Origin: Globisporangium splendens
Taxonomy: Eukaryota; Oomycota; Peronosporomycetes; Pythiales; Pythiaceae
Assembly (NCBI GenBank): GCA_006386115.1
Contig: VFIW01000025.1
Span: 372,001-436,000, forward strand
Length of the DNA: 64,000 nt
Direction: 5' to 3'
In this document: one piece after another, positions 43,084 through 54,404 of the stretch
Layout of the letters: every line of letters begins with the position of its first letter
Numbering within the stretch: position 1 is the first letter of the stretch
Position numbers and translations under genes: made by a program
The notes under the pieces: model-generated
The model's database searches: none
What the model saw: only the letters and a program-made list of their open reading frames with translations
Told to the model about the DNA's origin: nothing

Positions 43084-44428
43084 ATGTCTGCTGCTGCGCC
43101 GTCGCCAGGCGCCTCGCGGCCGTCGCTCATGAGCGCCATCATGCGGCCGTCCATGGGCGGCACGCGCGCGTCCATGGTCGGCATGCTGCGGCCGTCCATG
43201 GCGCTGCACGACCACAGCAACGTGTTCGCGGAGAAGAAGCTCGAGGACGCGCACACCGAGGTGTTTTCGACCGACGTGCTCATGGAGGGTGAGCTGAGCA
43301 AGAAGGGCGAGGGCGCGTTCCAGTCTTGGAAAAGCGTGCGTTTGTACACACATATATATATATAAATGTCATGGTGGACTTGTGGTGGTACATATATGTC
43401 ATGTGTGACGTGTTTATTCTGTTCTGTAGCGCATGTTTGTGTTGCGCGGGCAGGAACTGTCGTACTATGGCGTGGAGAACGAGCGCTGCGGCGCACTGAA
43501 GGGCTCGATGAACGTGCGCGGCGCTCACGTGGAGCGCGTGGACGGCAGTCTCACGCTGTCGCTCGCGCTCGAGAGCGGCGGCACGCGCATGCTCACGGCG
43601 CCCAACGTGCAGGCGCTTATGGACTGGCTCACGGCGCTCACACTCTCGGCACAGGCTGTGGTTGTGGAGCCCACGACGGATGCCGCGCTCGTCGTCGACC
43701 ACTCTCGCACCACGCACATCCTGCTGGTGCGCCACGGCCACTACGCGTCGTCGCAGAATCCCGCGCTCGACATGCAGGGTCCGCTCACGGACCTCGGCAT
43801 CGAGCAGGCCAAGCGCACTGGCGCGTTCCTGCACGACTACCTGAGCGCGCGCGGCGTGCTCAAGCGCTTCCCGGTGTTCCCGATCTACCACAGTGGCATG
43901 CGGCGCACGGAGCAGACAGCGCATCACATGGTGGCCGAGTTGTTCCCCAAGGGCTCGGTGCAGTTCGTCGAGAACAAGCTCTTCCGCGAGGCGTGGCCGG
44001 GCAACCCGCTGCCGTCGGGCAACCGCAAGATGTTGCCGCGCGAGAACCTCGACAGCATGGTCTCGGACTGCGCGCGGCTCAAGCTCGCGTACCGCACGAT
44101 GTTCCGCCACTTGCTCCCGAGCGACCTCACGACGCAGGAGGTGCCGCTGAGCGAGCAGGAGAAGCAGCACTTTGCCGACACGATCGGCGCGCACACGACG
44201 CAGACGCGCGTGAACGACCGCTACCGTGTGGTGGTGTGCCACGCCAACATCATCCGCTGGTTCGTGTGCAAGGCGCTAGGCGTGGACCCCGACGGCACGT
44301 GGGGTCGCATGCGCTACAACCACTGCGGCGTCACGGCGCTCGAGGTCGACTCGGTCGGCAACGTGCAGCTCGTCAGCATGAACCAGACCGGGCACCTGCA
44401 CACGACCATGCTCTCGGAGAACTCGTAA
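43084..44428 (+). CDS. PH domain plus PGAM5-type histidine phosphatase
   Basis: Two exons, 43084-43335 and 43430-44428, give 416 residues. The 94-bp intron (GTGCGT...TTCTGTAG) joins FQSWKS to RMFVLRG, completing a PH domain (about 66-157: LMEGELSKKGE, FVLRGQELSYYG, ALMDWLTALT). The N-terminus repeats RPS(M/L). The histidine phosphatase domain follows: LLVRHGHY (catalytic His186), SGMRRTEQTA, and VVCHANIIRWFVCKALG (second His355), then GTWGRMRYNHCGVTALEV. The last two segments resemble PGAM5, a protein Ser/Thr phosphatase, more than glycolytic mutase. PH probably targets phosphoinositide membranes, unlike the mitochondrial anchor of animal PGAM5. The start is GCCACCATG. GC-rich third positions suggest high expression. 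Confidence 0.88.
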
Positions 44429-44817
44429 GCGTGTGACCCGTACCCTGCGTTGCGTGCGCGAGAAGTTTTTTTCACCTTTGTGCTCGTTTCAATGTTTTTG
44501 AGAAATAATGCAAACCTTTGCTTTTATACGCTTTTGGTTCTTGTGTGTGTGTTGATGTTATTCCCATGTGGATGAATATGCATATAACGCGATAAGGATG
44601 CCTTTGTTTAGTTGCGCTCATGTAGACCGTGCTTTTGATTTCTTTATTTTGCTTGTATGTGGTGCATATCGTGTTTGTTTCATGGTAAGCGAGTATCGTG
44701 CTCCAAGCGCAAACTTCTTGACAGAAATGCAAAAATGAGCATCTCTTTCACCTGCCGTGCTTTATTTGCGTCATGCACACGAAATTAGCACACACTCAAT
44801 TTCCACATATCCACAAG
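44429..44817. other. Convergent 3' flanks
   Basis: AT-rich gap between the stop codons of the PH-PGAM5 and cytochrome b5 reductase genes. No gene seen. Confidence 0.5.
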
Positions 44818-45711
44818 TTAAAACTTGTAGACCTGGCTGCTCGTGTACTGGAGTTCCTTGAGCAGACCGCGGAGCTCGCCCTGGGTCTTGTCCGGGTTCT
44901 TGTCGCCCGAGATCGCCTCCATCATGGGCGGCGGACCGCAGACGCAGATCAGATTCTCGTCATTGGGCGCCGGTAGCAGATCCTGGATGATCTCCTTGGT
45001 CACGAACCCCGTGCGACCCGTCCAGCCCTCTGGCGCGTGGCTTAGCACGTAGTGCACCTTGAACTGTGGGTACATGTACGCCAGCGCGTCGAGCTCCTCG
45101 CGCAGGATGATGTCGCCCTCCGTCTTGTTGGCGAACACGAGCGCCACCTCGGTCTCATCTGCTGGGTTGCGCAGGATCTCCTTGGCGACCTGGAGCAATG
45201 GCGTGAGACCCGAGCCGCCGGCGATGAACCCAATCTTCTTGTACTTGTTGACCTCGTACTTGAACTTGACGAACGGTCCCTTCATCTCAAGGCTGTCGCC
45301 AACCTGGAGTTCCACAATGTGCTTGCTCAACAGCCCCGTCGGGTATCCCTTCACGACCAGTTCGAGCACGCCCTTCTCGGAGTTCGTGTTGACCGGCGTG
45401 TAAGGACGCACGACAGGCGCGCCGTTGATCTCGGCCTTGGCGAGCAAGCACGAGGCCACCGAGAGACCCATCTCGTAGTCTGGACCTGGCAAGTCGAACA
45501 CGACGCGCTTCGTGTCGTGGGTCACGTCTTCGACCTTGCTGACCTTGAAGGCGCGGAACTCGCCCGCGTTAAGCGCGACTTTCGGTTCGGTGGACGCTGC
45601 GCTGGACGCGCTGGAGGACGTGGCGGTGGCGAGACCCATGGCGGAGAGCACGGCGGACGTGGACGCGAGCGTCTGGCGACTAGGACGGGAGATGCGGAGT
45701 GTGTGCCACAT
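44818..45711 (-). CDS. NADH-cytochrome b5 reductase, copy 1
   Basis: 297 residues from MWHTLRISRPSRQTL; the frame is open 40 codons further, but the paralogue starts at the same Met. The N-terminus (1-40) is basic then Ser/Ala-rich, consistent with a mitochondrial outer-membrane or targeting segment. FAD-binding motif RPYTPV (102-107), KGYPTG (121-126), GGSGLTP (165-171) and the NADH-binding CGPPPMM (258-264), ending with the aromatic KF typical of the family. It passes electrons from NADH to cytochrome b5 for lipid desaturation and related reactions. Single exon, intact. Confidence 0.92.
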   Translation of the reverse strand: MWHTLRISRPSRQTLASTSAVLSAMGLATATSSSASSAASTEPKVALNAGEFRAFKVSKVEDVTHDTKRVVFDLPGPDYEMGLSVASCLLAKAEINGAPVVRPYTPVNTNSEKGVLELVVKGYPTGLLSKHIVELQVGDSLEMKGPFVKFKYEVNKYKKIGFIAGGSGLTPLLQVAKEILRNPADETEVALVFANKTEGDIILREELDALAYMYPQFKVHYVLSHAPEGWTGRTGFVTKEIIQDLLPAPNDENLICVCGPPPMMEAISGDKNPDKTQGELRGLLKELQYTSSQVYKF

Positions 45712-46649
45712 GGTGGACGATGCGGAGGGAGGGCAGAGAACGCGGAGTGTCGAGAGCAGAAGTGGGAGGAGCTCTTTCTCCTTCTTTCCTTGCGCTTCCG
45801 ACGCCACTAAAGAGATCTTGTGCCATTTCATACTGGATATCGTAATCGTGTGAGTGGCGTGGTGATGATGATTTTGACCGAGGAGGATGTGTGTTTCTAA
45901 AATACGATAGCAACTTGGATTTGTAAAAACAACAACAGAGCGTTTGTAAATTCATTTGCTTTGTGTGCACCAGCTGAGACCTGAATTTTCGGTTTAGAGG
46001 TTGCAGTCCACAACATTGGAGATCACAACATCTGAGTTGCTAATTGAAAGTGACACAGAGAAAGGAGACAAGTGGTTGGTGCATTTGAGACCATTTCGAG
46101 CCTATGACTGGTTGCGTTGAAGTCGTTCAGTGATTTGATTGGCAGCAGATGTTGTGGACGAGTCAGGGTGTTTGCATCATCATTGATCGGCTTCTACATC
46201 TATTAGTACCTTATGATCATTTGTCATAAGCGGCATTTGTCTGCTGCAATAGATGGATGCTGTTGATATGGAGAGTGGTCGTGAGACAATGGCGTTGATT
46301 TCCGAATAACGAAAGCAGATTTTCGTGTTGTGTCCATGCAGCGGGTTCATCGATCCAAGGAGTTTTGCGCTGGTTTGGGTGCTAGCCTTGGACGCAATAA
46401 TCACCATACAGAGTCAGCCTTTCTCGTCCCGTCACTCTCGACGGCGTCGTCCTCTCCGCATCGTCGCTGGTATGCACCGGCGGCAACATTGGTGCGCGCA
46501 CGCGCAGGATTCGAAGCAGAGCCCAGTGCCAGCTACTCATCGCAGTGCCTAGCGTTGTACGGCGGCTGCCGCTGCTGTGCGTGGACGCTACATCAAGCTT
46601 CAGCGCAGTCGAAAGTGCGGGAAAGAGAGCGAGTCGAGCTCTGGGACAT
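45712..46649. other. Intergenic between the divergent reductase genes, left part
   Basis: No gene seen beyond the 5' flank of reductase copy 1. Confidence 0.4.
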
Positions 46650-47050
46650 CTATAAAAATGTACTCAGGAGTTCACCAGATATGACGCCGTGCCTGCAAAT
46701 TCAGTTTCTCGCCGAGGACACTGATCTGTGTCTGTAAATACATGAGGTCTTCCAAGCGTGCGTCGCTGTAAGAAGGACACTTCGTTATGACGGGCGTTGT
46801 ACTTCACGAACGATTGGAAGTAGCGCTGGAGCGTCTTGTCACTCTCAAAAGTGTAAGTAATCACGTCCTGCTTTTTCGAGCATCATCTGCAAGTGCCAGC
46901 AATAGTCTTCGCACTTTCGGTACAGGTCGCAAAGGCATGTGTAGAGATCAAGGTACGATTGCATGTCTTGGAGCTTGCCGTATTCACTGGCATACTCTGT
47001 TGAGATTTGCGGTGACTCGGTGAGGACGGTACGAGTCCATATTTCTGCTC
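46650..47050 (-). pseudogene. Remnant of an unrecognised helical protein gene
   Basis: The minus strand reads coherent protein in pieces: LQDMQSYLDLYTCLCDLYRK, HLQMMLEKAGRDYLHF, then, after one extra T in a TTTT run near 46857, ESDKTLQRYFQSFVKYNARH, then, after another shift, EDLMYLQTQISVLGEKLNLQ and a stop. Composition suggests alpha-helical or coiled-coil protein. Two frameshifts and stops argue for a pseudogene. The family is not recognised. Confidence 0.4.
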
Positions 47051-48619
47051 AAATGCCCCCTTCTCCAAGCAGGCTTCATCGATGTGAGATCCCTTGGGCA
47101 TAGTGCATGAGCGCGAGCACCATAAAAATGGAGCAGCACCGAGACGACAACTCTTCGGTGATGAACGCGTGGTTAGCGTCTTTCGAGTCAGAAATTTCCC
47201 ACGGACCATCTCGCCGTAGCTCATATCAATACTGCTTGGTACACCAACCGCCGAAAGTATTTATCGGGTGTCGTTGATTTTGACTTTTCTAGCGATACGA
47301 GGTCGGCGACGGAGTGGCGCCTTGCGTGTACTAAGTATGCACGTGTGTGGCCAATGCTGGTGTTATCGCTTGGTATAAGTACGCTCCGGCAGCAGGACCA
47401 GTAACTGCTTCGATGTCGCCAGTCGAAGGCACTCCAACACAAGCGTCCAATCTCTCGAAATCATCAAGTCATGCGACGAAATGGCCACAAATCCCAGCGA
47501 GACTTGATCCGCAAGCGCTATAGAAGCCGGTTTTAAACGAGAAAGTCTTAAAGGGAAGCATCTTCTTCACGTTCAGTGGCGTACAGAGACCAAAAGGATG
47601 GCGTTCTCTCCACGCGCCTATTGTCAGCGACTTCAAGAAACGTGCTGGGTTACGCTTGTACACGTGCGGAGGGGCTAATCGTGGGTTAGTCCCACCTATT
47701 GATTGTACAGAGACCAAACGTCCCCTCCTAACCTCAGTGGCTGCTACACCGAATGCTCGGTCACGCCGGGTTATGTCGTCATGTGCTATGGTCAGTGGCA
47801 TAGAAAATGATGCGCTCCACTTTTATCGATGCCAATCCACCATGGCTGTTTCGTGAGCACGTTCCCAATCCAGAATCGCCCTTTAGACGCCGCATGGGTT
47901 CGTAATCGGTTGAAGTTCACCCGATTCGGCACTGAGCGAACAGAACCGATGAGACCGTCAAAGAGCCCATGACGCGGACTTGGCCGCGGATCGACGGTAC
48001 GTAGATTAATAGCACGCACCCAGAGTCCCGATGAACATGAACAAGACCACCGCTAGGAGCATCCAAAGTCGACGCGAGCCGTTAGACCACGTCGATGACG
48101 AAAATGGCGATGATATACGACTCACGATGGCCGCTGCGACGCCATCGTGCTCATCGCGTCGGCTTTGGTCTGGTCCATTGCAGTTTCACAGCACAAGCAG
48201 GCACGAGAACGAGCCCCACAACCGCGAGCACTGCGGAGCCGTAGAACGGAGGAACTTGTACTGGCGCTGGATCTCGTCACGAGTCGCGGTACGGCAGCTC
48301 GAAGTCCACCGGGTCAAGCAAGGGAAGGTCGTTGATCTGCAGGCGTCACGTGGCTTGGAGTGCGCGGCAATTAGTTGATTTGAAATCTTCGATTGCCGAT
48401 AAAGCGCGCCAATCAGTGTCGGGCTATACCGTTGACTAAATACCGGTAATTGGCGGTCGGTAATGTGACGGTGACAGCAATTAACCGATGCCAACAATCC
48501 GCACACGATTACGAGCAACAGTTCTGATACGGATGATCGTGTTTCTGTGGCTTCGAAATGAACTTGTTCCCGCCTCTTGGCATTCCAACTTCTTCCGTCT
48601 GCTTCGCATAGCATTTATC
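47051..48619. other. Decayed sequence before reductase copy 2
   Basis: On the minus strand at about 48180-48340, INDLPLLDPVDFELPYRDS, an in-frame stop and then FYGSAVLAVVGLVLVPACAV (a likely membrane helix) read in one frame, suggesting the relic of a membrane protein gene. No promoter or complete gene. A TTGGCATTCCAACTTCTTCC initiator-like stretch near 48577 precedes reductase copy 2. Confidence 0.35.
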
Positions 48620-49504
48620 ATGTGGCCCACGCTCCTCTTTCCCCGTCCAAGTCGCCAGACCCTCGTTTCCTCGACCGCTGTGCTCGCCATCATCGGCGTC
48701 GCCTCCGTCGCGTATTACAGCGCGAACGCACCTAAATCGAAAGTTGCGCTCAGCGCGTATAGGTTTCGTACTTTTAAGGTGAGCAAGATCGAGGATGTGA
48801 CCCACGATACCAAGCGCATCGTGTTCGATTTGCCTGGTCCGGACTACGAGATGGGACTCTCTGTGGCTTCGTGCCTGCTCACCAAGGCCAAGATCAACGG
48901 CAAGCTCGTCCTGCGACCATACACGCCGGTCAACACGAACGCCGACAAGGGCGTGGTCGAGTTGGTCGTCAAGGGCTACCCGACGGGCCAGATGAGCAAG
49001 CATATCGGGGGTCTCCAGGTGGGCGACACTCTTGACATGATCGGTCCATTCGTCAAGTTCGAGTACGAGCCCAACAAGTACAAGAAGATCGGACTCATCG
49101 CCGGCGGCTCAGGACTCACACCTGTGCTTCAGGTCGCCAAGGAGATCCTGCGCAACCCAGCAGATGAGACCGAGGTGACGCTCGTATTCGCCAACAAGAC
49201 GGAGGGCGACATCATCCTGCGCGACGAGCTCGACGCGCTGCAGGACAAGCACCCGCAGTTCAAGGTGCACTACGTGCTGAGCCAACCTTCCGAGAGCTGG
49301 ACGGGTCTGAGGGGCCACGTGACACAGGAGATCCTCCAGGATCTGCTTCCCGGACCGAGTGACGACCATTTAGTGTGCGTATGTGGCCCGCCGCTCATGA
49401 TGGAGTCGATCTCGGGTGGCACTGGTCGATTCTGGAGACAGGGTCAGCTCCGCGGCTTTCTCAAGGAGCTCCAGTACACGAGCAGCCAGGTCTACAAGTT
49501 TTAG
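48620..49504 (+). CDS. NADH-cytochrome b5 reductase, copy 2
   Basis: 294 residues from MWPTLLFPRPSRQTL, divergently oriented to copy 1 and about 80% alike by eye. N-terminal hydrophobic stretch SSTAVLAIIGVASVAYY is a clearer membrane anchor than in copy 1. RPYTPV, KGYPTG and GGSGLTP are kept. The NADH motif is CGPPLMM, and the following loop is changed (ISGGTGRFWRQGQ against ISGDKNPDKTQGE). The core alters little, so it is probably functional, with drift near the NADH site. Confidence 0.88.
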   Translation: MWPTLLFPRPSRQTLVSSTAVLAIIGVASVAYYSANAPKSKVALSAYRFRTFKVSKIEDVTHDTKRIVFDLPGPDYEMGLSVASCLLTKAKINGKLVLRPYTPVNTNADKGVVELVVKGYPTGQMSKHIGGLQVGDTLDMIGPFVKFEYEPNKYKKIGLIAGGSGLTPVLQVAKEILRNPADETEVTLVFANKTEGDIILRDELDALQDKHPQFKVHYVLSQPSESWTGLRGHVTQEILQDLLPGPSDDHLVCVCGPPLMMESISGGTGRFWRQGQLRGFLKELQYTSSQVYKF

Positions 49505-49689
49505 GTCGTTGAAGTAACTTTGTGTATGTGTGCTGACACCATACGACGCAAAGGCATGACCGAAATGCCATCGTTGCGCCTCTATAGGAGCAAGAGTAAA
49601 TATGCTTAAGCCGCAGCACAACAGAAATAAAGCTGCGACTTGAGACAGAAGAACTTGATCATGTCCCCGCGATTCGTCGGTGAGTATCT

Positions 49690-49930
49690 TTACATTCTTG
49701 GAGCTCATTGCCATGTTGGCGAGAAGATCGACCATTTTGTTTTGTTCTCGTTTTGTGTGATTCCAGGAGGTCCACGCAAAGGTGGCGAGGATTTGATTTA
49801 CCCGAACTGCTAGTGGCTGCAACTTGGTCTGGCGCATTGAAGCGAACCCGTCCTGGGCTGCGACAATCATTTGGCTGTCTCCGAAGACTTCCAGTTTGGC
49901 TTCATCGTGCTGTAAGTAGTGTGCACTGTA
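49690..49930 (-). mobile_element. RNase H fragment of a decayed LINE
   Basis: Minus-strand frame reads EVFGDSQMIVAAQDG then KREQNKMVDLLANMAMSSKN, the third and fourth acidic-residue regions of an RNase H domain related to but diverged from the LINE at 9852. Upstream parts are missing. Confidence 0.6.
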
Positions 49931-50673
49931 TGCCCGACCATCTTTCAGTGCGCTGCATTCGCACCAATTGTTCGTGACTTCTGTTTGGTTTATAATCGGT
50001 GCAGGACATCAGATCAGTGCACTCCGGTACCTTTTGATTGGACAAAAAGTCATATCTTATATTTTGTGCTTTTCGAATTGAGGATAGATTATACAAACTA
50101 GGTTCAAAGAGGTAACAAACTCGCTGACTTGTGGCTCGCTGTATGTCGATGGAGAGTGAGATGGCATCGTTCTGTCAGTAACGTCTCACTTGCATTTGGA
50201 TACAATTCACTAGGAAAAGCAGCATAGAGCCCTGTAAACCCAGTCGCCTGTATCACTCAAGCAATCCGTGCTTAGCATGCTCGCTGCCACGATTTAACTT
50301 GGTCCCAGTATGGGAATTTCGGAACAAGGGGTGACGGTGACTAGAAGTCGCAGTCGTCGTCCCCTCTGGAAACTAAAATCACGCATCAAAAGGATGGGCA
50401 AGCTGGTCCCACTGACCTCGTCCCAAAAGCATCCCTTCTGCCAGTGTTTGCATTCGAGTGGAGGACTCCAGGCAAACAGCAAGGTCTCGCCATATCTTCA
50501 CGAAAGACACTGGTATCAGTGCTGTGTGGTGAGCCACCCACTCTCAGTCTGCAGCAGCAGCCCCCTTCCCGGTCAGTGGCACGCGTTGAAGCGCTAGGGT
50601 GCGAATCAGAACCCACAAAGGGTCCCAGTGGAGCACAAACATGGGAGTGACGAGAGTACCGTCTTGTGGTTCC
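49931..50673. other. Upstream flank of subtilisin A
   Basis: No gene seen. Antisense frames at 50386-51013 are shadows. Confidence 0.4.
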
Positions 50674-50690
50674 CACAATCCAATTTGCCA
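50674..50690 (+). promoter_or_regulatory. FPR promoter of subtilisin A
   Basis: CACAATCCAATTTGCCA contains CAATTTGCC, matching MAWTTTNCC, about 30-45 nt before the ATG at 50718. Confidence 0.6.
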
Positions 50691-50717
50691 TCAAAGCCAC
50701 AAGTCCCAAGGTCCAGG

Positions 50718-52115
50718 ATGAACGTCCGCTTCGCCGCATTCCTTTCCACCATCGCTGCTGTCGTCGGTTCATCCGACGCGCTTCCCCGCGTCCACCCAGG
50801 CGTGCACCGTACGCTCCGCAAGCAGGGCTCGGTCAACTTGATGGTCGTGCTGGCGGAAACCACGGAGTCGGCGATCGAAAGCATCCAGGAGTCCGCGTAC
50901 CCGACCCGTACAGACCGTATCAACGCGCTCAAGGCCAAGCTCGAAGCTGGCAACAAGGTTGCGTCAGCCGAAGTCGAAAACGTGTTGAGCAAGGAGGTCT
51001 CTGGCGGCCACAATGGCTACAAGAACTTTTGGATCTCGAACCAGTTGTACGTCAACTCGGCCTCGTTCGAACTTGTCGAGAAACTCGCTGGATTGGTGTC
51101 AGTCGCGGAGATCCGAGAACAGAAGCTCGTGCCGATGTTCAAGCCGATTGGCGAAGAGTCCACAAACGAGCTCGTCGGTCAGGAATGGGGCATCCAGCGC
51201 ATCGGCGCCAACAAGGTCTGGGCCGACGGCAACATCGGCCAAGGAGTCATCGTCGCGAACATCGACACGGGTGTGCGCGGCACGCACGAAGCGCTCAAGC
51301 GCAACTACCGTGGCAAATACGGCTGGTTCGATCCTGAAAACAAGAGTGCAGAACCCTCGGATTGGCATGGTCACGGGACGCACACGATGGGCACGATTGC
51401 TGGCTCCAAGGGAGTTGGGGTCGCTCCTGGCGCTACGTGGATGGCGTGTCGAGGATGCCGCAACACCGACTGCGAGGAAGTTGACCTGCTCTGGTGCGCT
51501 CAGTGGGTTTTGTGCCCAACGCTACCCGACACCACAGGAGAGGATTGCAGCAAGGCGCCTCACGTTGTGAGCAACAGTTGGGGTGACAACCAAGGCGACA
51601 TGTGGTACAAGGGTCCAGTTGATGCGTGGATTAAGGCTGGAATTGTGCCGGTCTTTGCGCTCGGTAACTCCGGTCCAGCGTGCACCACTGCCAACTCGCC
51701 TGGTGACTACCCAAATGTCATTGGTGTCGGTGCCACCACGTCTGCGGACAAGCTCGCCAGCTTCAGCAGCAAGGGTCCAACGGTCAACGGCCGTCGCAAG
51801 CCAGATATCTCGGCTCCAGGACAGAGTGTTCGCTCGGCCATCCACACGGGCGACGCGGCGTATGGATCGAAATCAGGCACCAGTATGGCTACTCCCCACG
51901 TCGCTGGTGCAGTCGCGCTGCTCTTGAGCGCTCAGCCTGACTTGGCGATCGATGAAATCAAGGTCGCGTTGTACACGACAACGGACCAGGTCGATTTGGG
52001 TGCGACCAACTACACCTGTGGCGGCACTTCGGACAAGAACTGGCCGAACAACCAGTTTGGCCATGGTCGCTTGAACGTGCTCAACGCGTACGAAGGCTTC
52101 CGTCCTGCTGTGTAA
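50718..52115 (+). CDS. Secreted subtilisin-like serine protease A (S8, bacillopeptidase F-like)
   Basis: 465 residues. Signal peptide MNVRFAAFLSTIAAVVGSSDA; the upstream 30 codons of open frame overlap the promoter. Inhibitor-type prodomain about 25-140 (VNLMVVLAETTES, YKNFWISNQLYVNSASFELV). Catalytic domain: Asp183 (NIDTG), His219 (HGHGTHTMG), oxyanion Asn317 (GNSGPAC) and Ser389 (SGTSMATPH). GVAPGATWMACRGCRNTDC and VSNSWGDNQGDMWYKGPVDA are typical of the bacillopeptidase F-like group, suggesting a bacterial origin of the family. An extracellular endopeptidase, likely for nutrient or host-protein breakdown. First of a same-strand cluster with B, a pseudogene and D. Confidence 0.95.
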   Translation: MNVRFAAFLSTIAAVVGSSDALPRVHPGVHRTLRKQGSVNLMVVLAETTESAIESIQESAYPTRTDRINALKAKLEAGNKVASAEVENVLSKEVSGGHNGYKNFWISNQLYVNSASFELVEKLAGLVSVAEIREQKLVPMFKPIGEESTNELVGQEWGIQRIGANKVWADGNIGQGVIVANIDTGVRGTHEALKRNYRGKYGWFDPENKSAEPSDWHGHGTHTMGTIAGSKGVGVAPGATWMACRGCRNTDCEEVDLLWCAQWVLCPTLPDTTGEDCSKAPHVVSNSWGDNQGDMWYKGPVDAWIKAGIVPVFALGNSGPACTTANSPGDYPNVIGVGATTSADKLASFSSKGPTVNGRRKPDISAPGQSVRSAIHTGDAAYGSKSGTSMATPHVAGAVALLLSAQPDLAIDEIKVALYTTTDQVDLGATNYTCGGTSDKNWPNNQFGHGRLNVLNAYEGFRPAV

Positions 52116-54362
52116 GGCATTTCCTCGGGTAATGATGGAGCAACGCGATCTGGAGACTTGGCTTCCTCCTCACTATTGAGTCGCCACCGGCGCATATGGC
52201 AAAGAGTTTGCATAGCTGAGTCCATTTTTGAGAGAACCTTTTGCTTGTACCCCTGTCGCCACCAAGAAAACCCACATGCAATTCAGTCTCCTGTCCTTGC
52301 TTCGGTCCTTCCAGGTTCCAAATGATCCTTGTGCCCCAACAACCGTGCTCAATACACTTATCCCTTCCTGCGCATCCACTTTCTCATCCACTGGCGTTGG
52401 TGGCATTCTACGTCTCACGCGCGCATGCAAACGAGATCGCCGCGATGTATGACGCTCTTTATGGCTCTCTCTCTCAGGCTGTCACTTGTTCCACATGCAA
52501 ATTCCTCTGGCAGGGAGCAATGACGGATATCGTTCAAGAGCTCGAGGTTGGTGAGACCAAGAAGTTCTTGATCCAATGAGAACGTCCCGTTTTTGTATGA
52601 AAACTAAAAAATGGAATCACAAAACCATCGAACACGAAACAGATGGGTATCTTTCGTTCTCAGATTGACAGCTCCGTTTGTAGCACACGTGACCCGTCTC
52701 TGACCTGAGTGATCTGGTTGCTCAAGGGACCATCTCCATGTCGCGACGAGGTGCTGTGTGGTGCCACGAAGTGTGGCTCTCACATTTCTATCCTAGAGTC
52801 TAGACGCTGGATGGGGTTCACTGACTTTAGAGAGTAGACACGTTGCGATATGCAACGTGTATCCATCCGATCAGAGGCTCAGCTCATACTTTTTGCTGTT
52901 TACAGCGGCAGACTCAAGTCCAAGGAGACCATCCAAAGGCGAACACGCTGAGAGCATTTGACGGTATTGTGCATCCCTCAACACCTGACGTATGCGATGA
53001 AGCGTGGCGATAACTCGTTCTTGCTGGCAGACGGAGAAACCGCTAAAAAATGCTAATACTACAGAATGTAACGCAAATACTCATCTAACGATTTGCTTTA
53101 TTTGTTGTTCATGCGAGCTGTAGTAACCACGAAAGCAAGTCAAAAAGCTGTGTTCCGGTGCATCGCACACACACACACTAGAATGGTAGCTTTCAGCTTT
53201 GTCTCCGCAGTGCGAATTCCAGATTTGGACGATCCTATGAGCACATGTCGAAGTTACTCGGTCACCATTGTCGGTGTAAAGCTGTGACATGGTTAACGGC
53301 ACAAAAAGCGCACCCACATCTGATGTCGAAGTGCCAATCGGGGTTCTGCTGGTGCCGACATGTGACGCATGAGACAGGCAAGTTCTCAAAGTGTATCAGG
53401 TACATGCTATAGAGCGAAGTCAAAACACTATGCAAACGGCATTCGGGTCTGCTGTATTCACTGGCAACATCACCTCTGTAGACTAAGTGGTACAACCTCC
53501 TCATGTCAAGGGAACTTTGCTCAGGGTCGTAATCGAGGCGGGCAAAGTTTGGATTGGACCTTCGTGTTGGGGAGTTGGGTTTGAAGTCCGAAGACCTTGT
53601 GGCTCAACAAGATCAACACGCACTGGAGATCGGCGCCTCGCTCATACAAGAACGAGTGGCGCGCTCTCTGAACTCCTCTTGAAAGACCACCGTTTGCTTC
53701 ATTTGCTGCGTGTACGATTAGAGAGTGTTGCGCATATGTACTCTCTCGGGCTTGGTGACCACGGTCAATGGCGGAGCGAGGAGAGACTGAAGCGGTACCA
53801 ATAACATTTCCCATATGGCGAAATCTCTTCCTATCCCCGTTCGATTATCAGAAGTGCCTTGCAAGCCTTGGTAATGCCGACGATAGCTCCTCAACTTTGC
53901 TACGTCTTTCCCGTTGTTTGGTTGGCAGACTACCGCATGAAGGCTAAAGTCAGGCTTAAAGGGGATACGCTTCACACTGCACACTGGTGAACTAGATTCT
54001 CGCAAGTTTACCTGATGGCATTTTCGGGTCAGTGACTGCAGTTGCAACATTGATGCGGCATTAATGATGCCGTACTTGTGTGCCAGAGCGACACGACGAA
54101 TGGATCCCTGTCTTCTTTGTTCTTCATCGAGATGAGCGCGCGGTCGTTAGGTCTAGAAATCATAATTGTGTATTCCAACGGATGGGCGATATGAAAGTAA
54201 ACACATCTACGTAGCACTGTACATCCTGGTCGATCCTCCTTCTGTGAGCCCCCACCTCGCCCTTCCTTTCGCCACAAACACATAGAGGAGAAAAGCACAT
54301 CTTGCCTTGACTGAAACCAGCCCTCTCGTGGACGACGAGCCTCGTGCCTCAGATTGCTTTCT
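52116..54362. other. Spacer between subtilisins A and B
   Basis: 2.2 kb, no supported gene. A frame ending at 52579 (AVTCSTCKFLWQGAMTD near its end) is unrecognised and left uncalled. Confidence 0.4.
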
Positions 54363-54380
54363 CACAATTCATTTTGCCAG
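54363..54380 (+). promoter_or_regulatory. FPR promoter of subtilisin B
   Basis: CACAATTCATTTTGCCAG, identical over these 18 bases to the PLAC8-like promoter at 2171, 25-40 nt before the ATG at 54405. Confidence 0.6.
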
Positions 54381-54404
54381 CCAAGTCCCAAGTTGCCTTC
54401 CAAG

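Noticed and set aside
46330..46737. 135-codon plus-strand frame between the reductase genes
   Set aside because: No protein-like features, and it overlaps better minus-strand coding remnants at its right end.
52241..52579. 112-codon frame after subtilisin A
   Set aside because: No recognisable family, promoter or conservation within the window.
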